Shown here one piece after another: positions 1-9,500 of a stretch of DNA of 64,000 nt (position 1 is the stretch's first letter; each line of letters begins with the position of its first letter). Location: the NCBI RefSeq assembly GCF_024763615.1, contig NC_077224.1:1426001-1490000 (forward strand), read 5' to 3'. The notes under the pieces were generated by a model. It did no database searches. It was not told the DNA's origin and saw only the letters and a program-made list of their open reading frames with translations. The position numbers were made by a program, and so were the translations under genes. This DNA is from Phlebotomus papatasi. Lineage: Eukaryota > Arthropoda > Insecta > Diptera > Psychodidae.

Positions 1-687
1 TTTAGAAAATTAATAACCCAAGAAATTCTTGAGAATTCTCAAGATATTTTGATATTTAATGAATTCTAAATTCGAGAAATATTGAAAAAACTTCGGAACC
101 TCATGGAAATACCAAGAAGATCAAGAACATATAGAATTTAGAGCCTCTATCATTTTTATTTAATGGTATACACAGTCTACTCAAAATTATTTGAAATGAT
201 TTCCAACAAATTAGCATATTTTCCTGACTTTAAAGGTATTTAAAAACTCTCTTCTAAAAAATATAAATGCATATCATTTTAATTTAAAAAATGAATCATC
301 AAATTGAATAAATTTTTCATTTAAAAAAGAATACGCACAGTATTAAAAAAACGATAATTGTTGGTTTGTTATTTTTCCACGATAATAAAAGTAGTTTTTT
401 GCGTAAAAATGCGCTTTAGAAAATTTATAATCGAAAATTTATAAATAGAAAAGTGCAGCATATACATTATGCATATGCATCGTGCACGGATCATACATTT
501 ATTTCACTTGTAAAATATAAAACATTTTATAACATAAAAAAATATATATTTTCCGCATTTGCCGCAACAAACAAAAACGCTTTTATGTAAATTTTTCAAC
601 TTAAATTGTGATAAAACAATTATATTTTATTTTGTGGTATCCATAGAAATTTTTTTGTAGTATTTTTAAAAGGCATTATTGAACTCA
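1..687. other. No gene seen
   Basis: AT-rich DNA with scattered short inverted motifs (for example ATGCATATGCAT at 471-482). No coding-like frame, no convincing repeat boundary. Confidence 0.5.
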
Positions 688-941
688 TTAACTCTTTCCG
701 GACCGCAGCATATACTGTAAGCCAATTTCACTTTTTTTTTAAATCAAAAATATCTTTGCTCAGAAATCAATTGAGGTACTACAATAAAATATTTTACATT
801 TAGACATCCTTATAGTTTGTAATCATTTTATAAGAATAGGATTTTTATCAGTTCTGAATAATTAAAAAAAACATTGTTTTCCACAAAGTATTCATATGCT
901 GCTTTGTGCACTCAGAGTCCCAAAAGAGGCGAAAGAGTTAA
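688..941. mobile_element. TTAA-flanked MITE (piggyBac-like), intact copy
   Basis: TTAA at 688-691 and 938-941 flank an element whose ends are CTCTTTCCGG and GCGAAAGAG (inverted). A longer copy of the same family lies at 55357-56363. The TTAA target is the hallmark of piggyBac transposition; no transposase is present. Confidence 0.6.
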
Positions 942-1736
942 GTGGGGGAGTCACAACTTTTAAATGGATTTTTTTAAATGCATCTGCAACTTTATTTACC
1001 ATAAAAAAGTTAAAAAAGTAGAAAAATCCTGTTTCAAGATCAATTACAATAGTTGTGACCGACTGTGAGCATAATACATCAATGGCTGTTCCAGGAAAGA
1101 TGCCAATATTTAATTGCGAAAATTGAGGAAAATATGCTTTTTGCAAAAGAAAAAACATATTTTTCATAAATAATGAATAATTTTATAACCCCCGACTGAA
1201 TATTTGCTCAGAAAAAAAAATTTTTTTTTCTCGGGAAAATAATGACGCAATTCACTAAAAAATGCAACATTTTTGGTCGGGAGTATGTTTAATACTCTTA
1301 TTTGACCATTCTCTATAGGCAGCATACCGTAGCATAATTCCTATAATAATATAAGTAATAAAAATCATGATTATAATATCCCCCAAGTTGATAAATAATT
1401 TCAGGGGAAATTCCAAGTCCATTTTGACATTTTGAGAGAAAAAGAAAAAAAATGAAAGAGAAAATTTGTTGCTAAATGCTTCCTGGCGCCATCTACCGGC
1501 AGTATTTAGTTCTGCCATCATCCACTGCGAGCGCTAAACAGTGCCATTTTTATGTATTTGCTTAGCACTTTTTGTTCGAGAGCTGCTGATTGGCCAGCAG
1601 ACCGATTCAGCAAAAAAATGCTGAAAATCCTATTTTATTCTGCTAACTGTGCTCGCTGGGTATCTCTGGTTCTAATTGTTAGAATTTGAAAAATTTTGGT
1701 GTTTTGGAAAGCTCTCATGGAGTACTAGGGTCGAAT
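942..1736. other. Intergenic, weak repeats only
   Basis: Contains a possible small element with ends CCCCGACTGAA and TTTTTGGTCGGGAG (1190-1282). The open frame on the minus strand at 1255-1521 has no recognisable domain and is not called. Confidence 0.35.
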
Positions 1737-2771
1737 GAACACCTCTTCGACAGAGAACTCCTATTGACTCTTTTGTCAAAATATTGAAATTTATTTAGTG
1801 CATCTGATAAAATGTAGATAGATTGATAGACTGTATAGGGAGCATGGTACGATCTTTGGGCTGCAGACACCTAGGCTCTATTTGACCTTACTCCAATTCT
1901 TTTAAAACCTGGCTGAACTGCAGAACATCCTGAGCTACCGCTCTTTTGATATAATCTAGTGCCGGCACTTATTTCTTAAAGATTTTAATTCTCTGGCTTG
2001 AGAATTTGGAACAATAACATAAAATGTGTTCTACTGTTTCCAGACTCTCTCCACAACCCCTGCAAGCTGAGGTAACGTCTACACCCAACTTTGCAAGATG
2101 TGAATTTAGCCAGTGTCCTGTGTAAATTCCTATAATTACCCTCAAGTTCTCCCTGTCAAGATTTAACAAGAGTTGAGATCTATTTAAATTTAATCCATCT
2201 ATTACGGATTTCGCGAAACTACAGCCTTTTACATTATTCCAAAGCGCTGTATGGTCTATTCCTGTAATATATTGGAAGTAATCTTTCCGTAATTCTTTTT
2301 CAATTCCGAAGACTGGTTCAGGGTCTATAAAGTCCTGATGTGCACCAATCTTCGCGAGTTTATCTGCTATTTCATTACCTATAATAACGTTATGACCAGG
2401 ACACCACAGAAGAATAATATTATTATTCTCTGTTAATCTGCAAAGATTAGTCCTGATCTCCTTAACAATTTTAGATCTTATAATACCCTGATATGGCGCA
2501 GAAAGTGCCCTTTTACTATCAGAGATAAAATAAATATCTTTCCCTCTGGGTTTTTCGTTCACTAACATATTCGTTGCAATCAGAATAGCTCCGATTTCTG
2601 CCAAGAAGACTGTTGTGAACCTTCCCATAAAGAAATAAAATTCTTCACCTTAATAAAATTAAAGTAATAATAGCGTTTTTCATTAATCTATGTTTTTCGA
2701 TAAGGATAATTCAAGTGTCAATAGGTCCTGGTACGACTTCTTAAAGTGTCAATAGGTGTTCCTTTCACCCT
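1737..2771. mobile_element. TIR MITE split by a non-LTR retrotransposon
   Basis: Left part 1737 to about 1817 and right part about 2660 to 2771 match the uninterrupted copy at 23135-23365 (ends AGGGTCGARTGAACACCT and AGGTGTTCCTTT...CCT). About 840 bp of retrotransposon lies between them. Confidence 0.75.
1818..2660 (-). mobile_element. 5'-truncated non-LTR retrotransposon (RNase H and C-terminal zinc knuckle)
   Basis: The minus-strand frame 2628-1969 (219 codons, stop included downstream) reads as the end of ORF2 of a LINE of the I/R1/Jockey type: an RNase H-like region (YFISDSKRALSA; LLWCPGHNVIIGNEIADKLAK, where the last run carries the conserved His and Asp), then CRGCG...EHILCYC, the Cys-rich C-terminal motif. 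Reverse transcriptase and endonuclease are missing, so the copy is 5'-truncated and dead. Its 3' end, toward 1818, ends in TATC-rich DNA rather than poly(A). Confidence 0.8.
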
Positions 2772-2888
2772 ACAACGTTTCTAAGACCTAAACTTGATCC
2801 GATTTCATCGATTGTTCGACTAATCGAAAAATTTAAACTGTCTGAACTGAGTTAATTTTTGGTAGATTACTCATGGCAACAATAGCAT

Positions 2889-3257
2889 AAGAAGGTCAAG
2901 GAGATGAACTCCCTCCCAATACGTCAGGGAGTGCAATTCTTTTAAAACAGGAAAATACAAAAATCTTTGGCAAAGCTTTTGATGCTGAATATTTACAGGG
3001 ATATTTGGGAATTCCTCGCGGGTGTTCCTTCTTGGACATTGATCTGAGGCCACAGGCATTGAGTTGGTTTCAGATCAATGTCTAAGAAGGAGCACCCGCG
3101 ACAAATTCCCAAATTTCAGAGGCAAATCACAGATTTGACCACTGAGGAAGGCGCTTTGAAGCGTCGAAAGCTTTGGCAAGGAATTATGTGTTTTGTTGCC
3201 CTGAAAGGGATGCACTGCCTAACGCATCCGGAGCGAGTTCATCTCCTTGACCTTCTT
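2889..3257. repeat. Long fold-back hairpin element
   Basis: Arms 2889-3047 and 3070-3257 are imperfect inverted repeats (outer ends AAGAAGGTCAAGGAGATGAA and its complement) around a 22-bp loop. Short open frames on the two strands are mirror images and not genes. Confidence 0.75.
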
Positions 3258-3735
3258 AAACTGAATTAAATTGAATATATAGTTTATGTTCGTGAAACTG
3301 CTCTACTCTCCCTGTATATACAATGACTCTTCAAGGGATCAAATATTAACAGAAAAAAGGAATTTTGAAATTTCAAGTTTGTTTTCGTTTTTCCGATTTC
3401 CCGTTATCGCAATATTTGCCAAACAAAGTGAAATATCAGCTTTCGGTCTTCGGTAACACCCCTAAATCGATATTATGGCGCAACGTTTTATTTTTCATTG
3501 TTCTTTACCCATTTCTACTCATTGAAACTATGTTTTCTGGTTTATTTTGAAAATGGCCTGGGAATTCGTCTATTCCCAGTTTTCCGGTTCCGTCTGTTAT
3601 GTATTCTGTGTCTCGTATCGGAGAGTTGCGTTCCTCACAGCGCTCTCTAAAGGAAATTCGTCTCTACAATAAACTTTTTAGAGAGGAGAAACTGAGTTTT
3701 ATTCCAAGCTTCTTCAGTTCATTTTTTTATGTTTA
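3258..3735. other. Diverged dispersed repeat, no gene
   Basis: Includes the TTTCGGTCTTCGGT motif (3438-3453) shared with copies at 13.6, 14.0, 38.4, 52.7 and (inverted) 55.2 kb. No coding content recognised. Confidence 0.4.
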
Positions 3736-3960
3736 AGGGGGTCCGTGGGCCAATTGGTAAAAGCGTTCGGCTCTTGGGCGGTATGACCCCCGGCTCGATT
3801 GTCACAGTTGTGAGTTCGAGTCCCGCGCGGTGCAAATGATTGAAGCGTCTGAATGGACATTTTTCACGAAACATTGTAATCTGAATAATAAATTTTTAAA
3901 GTGAACAATGTACATAATGGCCATAAAAACTCGGTACATCAAAATAAATAAATAATAATC
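3736..3960 (+). mobile_element. tRNA-derived SINE
   Basis: Contains RNA polymerase III boxes: A box TGGGCCAATTGG at 3746-3757 and B box GAGTTCGAGTCCC at 3812-3824, then a tRNA-unrelated body and a 3' tail of AAATAAATAAATAATAAT. The 5' part does not fold into a complete tRNA (no matching acceptor stem), so it is a SINE rather than a tRNA gene. Confidence 0.72.
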
Positions 3961-4683
3961 ATTTTCTTTTCCTCTTATTATATGCCTAAAATGTTTGAAA
4001 GCCTTTTATACCGTTGGAAAAGCAGTAGGGCAAGGCTTTCAGGCTTCGTATATACCCTGGTTTCGAACACTTCGTATTTCTCCCATCTTCCTTTACTGAA
4101 TCTAACTTATTTTTAGTAGCAAACTTATGTGAACTTAATCATATGTTAACTGAGAGTACTTTCTCATGAGTTCGACCATTCCCTGAAGCTAGAACTCTGG
4201 ATATTTCTTTTTTTTTTAAATAATGCTATTGGTTAAAACAAATTGAGAAGGAACATTTTCACCATTTGGCTCTGTAGACTAGTTTCCCACGCTAAGACGG
4301 CGGTGGACATGAATATTCCTTTGTGATAAACCTTTGTATATCCCTCTTTAAAGCCCTACCAATCGGAATGTAGCTTTTTTATTAAGATTGGGTTATCTAG
4401 TCTTTGACAAAAGTTGTAGGCGATTGATTTTCTTACGAGAACCCATATTAAAACATATTAACGTGTCACAAGTTACCCCATACCTACCAATGTTTACCCC
4501 ATTAGCATATTTGTGAATTTCCATAAAATCAACTTTAAGAAAATAGCTCAAATAGCTTGAAAAGAATAATTGTTATCTAAATAAAGAAATTGTCTTGTAG
4601 AATGTTGTATGCGTTGTATGATGTGATGTTTCCTAAAATACAGTCCTACATAGTAATCTCCTAGATCTTGTACACAAAGAGTA
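3961..4683. other. Intergenic, no gene seen
   Basis: Contains a diverged piece of the repeat with GTGAGTTCGA (near 4170) also found at 38.97 and 55.2 kb. Otherwise nothing recognised. Confidence 0.4.
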
Positions 4684-5148
4684 CACAGAAAAAAATATTT
4701 TGTAAAATTATTCGTAAATGTTTGTGAAATCCTATAGGAGACACGAAATGCTCCTGAATCGTATAACCCACAAACAAGTTCGTAAAATTTTGTGCTTTTT
4801 CACAAACATTGTTCGTAAAATGATCACTTGACGAACATTTTTTGTACTTTCACAAACATTTGTTCGTAAATGTTCGTAAATTTTTGCCAAACAAAAATTT
4901 ATGAACAAATACGAACAAATGACAAAATTTTACGAACATTTTTTGTGTGTTTACGAACATTTACGAAAAAATGTTTGTAAAGGTACAAAAAATGTTCGTC
5001 AAATGATCATTTTACGAACAATGTTTGTGAAAAAAGTACAAAATTTTACGAACTTGTTTGTGGGTTATACGATTCACGAGCATTTTGTAAGTCCTCCATA
5101 GGATTTCATAAATATTACGAACAATTTCATAAAATATTTTTTTCTGTG
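4684..5148. mobile_element. Palindromic TA-flanked MITE (CACAG family), copy 1
   Basis: Begins CACAGAAAAAAATATTTTGT and ends with its complement, flanked by TA on both sides; 465 bp. Almost the whole element folds back on itself through repeats of TTCGTAAATGTT. A second copy is at 39191-39763. Confidence 0.75.
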
Positions 5149-5187
5149 TAATATCCATTTTTCAGTGTTTTACCCCACGTTACCCTA

Positions 5188-5393
5188 ATACGGGCTCCAG
5201 ACCTAAGGCTTAGCTATTTGGCTTAACTCCTCTAATTCCTTATCAGGCACGATTTTTTTAGGAAATTGTTGTTTAGAATTGGATATTAAGGGCAAATGAT
5301 CCAATATATTTTGAAAAGTCAATAAAATCGCTTGTTATTTAGATTTTTGAGACCTTCGGGAACTGGGCTAAACCTCTAGTCTGAAGCTGGCAT
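5188..5393. mobile_element. MITE (ATRC..GCTYCAG ends), copy 1
   Basis: Ends ATACGGGCTCCAGAC and its near complement; about 206 bp. A related copy lies at 31056-31260. It sits downstream of the bark 3' end. Confidence 0.55.
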
Positions 5394-5451
5394 AATGCAT
5401 CAGCAAACCACTGGCAACAATTGAGACATTATTTCTCTGTTATTCAACATT

Positions 5452-5543
5452 TTTATTTGACAATCTTATATAAAAAATTCTTTGTGTGTCTTTCACTATA
5501 AAGACCTTCCATTTATTTATCGATAACTACCTTCCGTTTTATT
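5452..5543 (-). terminator. Candidate bark poly(A) signals
   Basis: Three AATAAA hexamers on the minus strand lie at 5538-5543, 5512-5517 and 5452-5457, about 320-410 nt past the bark stop codon. A MITE (5188-5393) begins just beyond, so the 3' end probably falls between them. Hexamers are common in AT-rich DNA, so this is tentative. Confidence 0.4.
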
Positions 5544-5864
5544 TCATCACAAATTATCGCGCTCTCAACACTTAATTTGTTCAATATGTACAAAAAGTCG
5601 AGATATTTTTCTAGTTTATATATATTCTTTAAAAAATATCTAACGCTACGAAATACTCTTTTAAGAAAAAAACAATTAATGTCTTTAGGTTGGAATTTTT
5701 CGTCAGATTATCTTAATTAAAATACACTTTGAAATAATGTCTAACTAATTTCTTTACAAAAAAAGAATACGCTGTCTTTCTAAGAAACTAGAATAAAACG
5801 TCTAAGGCGCTTTTTTAAGGCTTTTTTTTGCCATGGGGGGCGGATTTTAAGGGATGCCTAAAAG

Positions 5865-6503
5865 TTACATTGCAGTCTCAAGTGGTTGGCTGTAGCTCCG
5901 ATTGTCGGGCTTGAGAGTCGGACTCGTAGATTCCTCATCGAAATTTGTTTCAAGGAGGGCTTCTGACTTCGATCGAGAGTACGTCTTGGAGGGTACTCTC
6001 TCGTCTCCGGACGGTTCGTAAACTGTCCGGGGGCGATTTGTGGGAAGTGCCTGAGGAGGAACCTGTGAGTCTCTGGCAGTCCTCATGGCTGTGTAGTATG
6101 ACTCAGGGCGCTTGATCTCTGGCGGAGGTACTGTGAAGTCCGGCCGTCTGATCTGAGGCCGATGGTAGCCATCACTAGCAGCTGGTGCAAAAGTCTTCTG
6201 ACTTTGTGTGGGTGGAGAGGGAGGTGAGGGCAGAAAACTCGAATGGCTAGGACTCTGCCGTGGTAGAGGCTCGTAGTCTGGCAGACGAGTTTTCAGTTCA
6301 CTGAGGAAGCTCAGATTTTCATCTCTATGTCGCAAAGGAAGTGTACTGGAATTGCCGTAGTAGTCAGATCCTGCTTCATCCGGATCAACTTGTTGGATGA
6401 TTGGGGTGTCTTCGTTGATTGTTGTGCTTATTGAATTTTGTCGTGTGCCAGAAAAGGTTGAATTATCTCTAAAACCTTCATTTCTGTACGCCAATTCAAA
6501 TCC
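5865..6503 (-). CDS. bark: bark coding exon 12 (distal cytoplasmic tail, stop)
   Basis: Acceptor TATTTCAG before 6503; stop codon at 5865-5867; 212 residues. The tail is rich in Pro, Ser and Arg (PSPPSPPTQSQ; PPPEIKRPESYY) and ends ...PLETAM. Thr at -2 and Met at 0 fit a class I PDZ-ligand. Such an end would suit a junction protein that recruits scaffold partners; binding is inference. The open frame begins upstream of the acceptor at 6560 but that part is intronic. Confidence 0.92.
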   Translation of the reverse strand, partial: GFELAYRNEGFRDNSTFSGTRQNSISTTINEDTPIIQQVDPDEAGSDYYGNSSTLPLRHRDENLSFLSELKTRLPDYEPLPRQSPSHSSFLPSPPSPPTQSQKTFAPAASDGYHRPQIRRPDFTVPPPEIKRPESYYTAMRTARDSQVPPQALPTNRPRTVYEPSGDERVPSKTYSRSKSEALLETNFDEESTSPTLKPDNRSYSQPLETAM

Positions 6504-9500
6504 CTGAAATAGAACAAGTCGCTTTAACCCTTCACGTAGCGCTTCTCTTTTTTGTGGCATTTTAAAGTGTTTTAAATTCTCAGTTAGTGTTTTAGTATTT
6601 TATGGCAAAAAACAAATGGCCAGTAAAAAGTCAAAAGTGGTCAGCAGAAAATCAAATTTGATCAGCAAATAATTCGAAATAATCAGCAAAGATTTTCAAT
6701 TTTGTCGGTAAAAAGTTAAATTTGGTCAGTAAAAACTTCGAATTGATCAGTAGATATATTCGAGTTGATCAGTAAAAAATTAAAAATTAATCAGCAAAAA
6801 ATTAAAAATGATCAGTATAAAGAAAATATGGTCAGTAAAAAATTAAAAATGAGCAGTAAAAATATTCGAGTTGATCAGCAAAAAATTAAAAATGAGCAGC
6901 AAAAAAATTAAAAAAAAGCAGTAAAAAATTAAAAACGAGCAGTAAAAATATTCGTATTGATCAGTGAAATATTAAAAAATGGTCAGCAAAAACTAAAAAG
7001 TGGTCAGTAAAAAATAAAAAGTGATCAGCAAAAAATTAAAAGTGATCAGTGAAAAATAAAAATTGGTCAGTAAAAAATCAAATGTGGTCAGTAAAAAATA
7101 AAAAGTGGTCAGTAAAAAATTAAAAGTGGTCAGTAAAAAATAAAAAGTGGTCAGTAAAAAATTAAGTGGTCTGTAAAAAATACAAATTGGTCAGTAAAAG
7201 ATTAAAAATGAGCAGTAAAAAATAAAATTTGATCAGTAGAAAATAAAGAGTGATCAGCAAAAATTAAAAGTGATCAGTGAAAAATAAAATATGGTCAGTA
7301 AAAAATTACAATTGAGCAGTAAAAAATAAAATTTGAACAGTAGAAAATCAAAAGTGGTCAGTAGAAAATAAAAATTGGTCAGTTTTTATCTAAAAATTGG
7401 TCTAAATATTTTTATTTAAAATTGGTCAGTTTGCTGACCACTTTTTGTTTTTTACTGACCATTTTTTATTTTTTACTGCACATTTTTAATTCTTTGTTGA
7501 TCACTTTTCAACTTTTTACTGATCATCTCGAATATTTCTACTGCTCGTTTTAATTTTTTGCTGACCACTTTTCATTTTTTAATGATCATTTTTAATTTTT
7601 TGCTGTTTTTTTAAAATATTTTTACTGATCATTTTTAATTTTTTACTGACCAAATTCAATATTTTTCTGCTCATTTTAAATTTTTTACTGACCACTTTAT
7701 TTTTTACTGACCGTTTGTGTTTTTTACTCATCATGTTTTATTTTTCACTGATTACTTTTTACTTTTTACTGATCATGTTTAATTTTTTGCTGACCACTTT
7801 TCATTTTTTTACTGACCGCTTTTAATAAAGTACTGCTCTTTTTTAATTTTTTACTGATCTTTTTAAACTTTTTGCTGCCCTTTTTTATTTTTTATTGACC
7901 ATTTTTTATTTTTTACTGATCATTTCGAATTTTTTGGTGACCAAATTTGACTTTTTACTGCTCGTTTATTCAATGTCTTTAAAATATAGTTAATCGAAAA
8001 TTACAATGAAAAAGAGTTAATTTAACATCGATTCGAGTGAGTTTTATTCGTTTATTTTTCCGGGTATAGAAATGCCCTAAAATAGGTTTAAGTTTAGAGC
8101 CCCCGTATTTATTATGAAGCATTGACGATCCCTATTTTGATTTATTTAACCCTTTAACGACGAGACAGTTTTCGCGGACCGAAAATCAGCAATAAAAATG
8201 AAACCGATAATACAAAATCAGTTAAAGGTCTTACATCTAGCCTTGGAAAATCCAACAGAGTCTGATTCGGTGTATTTTTTTTACATCTATGAGCGATAGG
8301 AACAAAAATAGCCCAAAAATTGAAGTAATTTTTCTGACAATACCAATGAATTTTAATTTTCACTTTAACGAAAAATATTATATTTGAGTATTGTAGTTTC
8401 TTTTTCCAAAACTGTTTTGTATAAAAAAAAATTTGAAGTATAAAAAAATAATTAAAATTAATTTTCATTATGACAATTTAAAAATTCGTAATTTTTAAGC
8501 TTAAAAATTTACTACATAGCAAATAGCTAGAGACTTGCAAAAAATATCCTAGATGCCTTCAACCTTCTCCTTTGCAATTACGTATACAAACATAAGAAAA
8601 AAAAAACTTTAGGTAGTCAGGAAAAATTATTTTCTTTATGGGACACCGGTGTCCCAATCGTCCTTAAAGGGTTAACTTCTTGGCGATTTATGAAATTTCA
8701 TCTTTTAAGAAATGATTCTTGCATTCAGAAAATTCTCATAAATAGGAATATCATAGGACTAGTATTAGAGGTTGTAAGTGAAGGGTTAACCACAGAAGTT
8801 TAACGACTTTTACTGTTTTGAAATTGTAAATCCCACCTGTGGCTCATACTGAGGCAGTCCATAAACTTTGGGTGTCTTGGGTATTTCGTTGCGTTGAGCT
8901 TTTTGGTTTGCGTATTCACCATACTTGTTGGCCAGGAAGTCGTTGCCGTAGCTATTGGGCCCCTTTCTTGCCGAATATTCACTGGAAGCACCATTCTGTT
9001 GGTCGTACATATCGTAGCTGGTCTCTGAGCTCAGGGCACTTTTCTCAATGGAGTCAATGGAACCATTTGAGGGCATTTTCTTGTAATCCGTGCCTGTGGT
9101 TGTGCTCAGAATATCATTAGAGCGTGACATGTGCATGTTACGACGCCTCATAGAGCCCTGGGGATCGATACTATTGAGACTTCGCAGACTCTGCCGGATA
9201 CTATTGCGACGCTGCAGGCGCTGCACGTGACGCACGCGAGACTTTGAGTACCAACAGATCAGCACGAGCACCAACAAAAGGAACAAAAGACACAGGCCAG
9301 CTATCATGCTGATTGTCACGATATCAGCTCGCCAAGACAGAGGGTCGATCATTACCTAAAAGCAAAAAAAAAGACCCTTATCAGTGTATTATCTTTTGGA
9401 TTAGATTTTCAATCATTATTTTGTTATTGCACTTAAGAAATTCTTAGTAAGAATATAAAATTAGATAAAAGGTAGTGCTCTCTTACTTTGGGATCAATTT

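Noticed and set aside
3739..3830. tRNA gene
   Set aside because: A and B boxes are present but no acceptor stem pairs around them, and a body with an AAATAAATAAAT tail follows, so it is a SINE.
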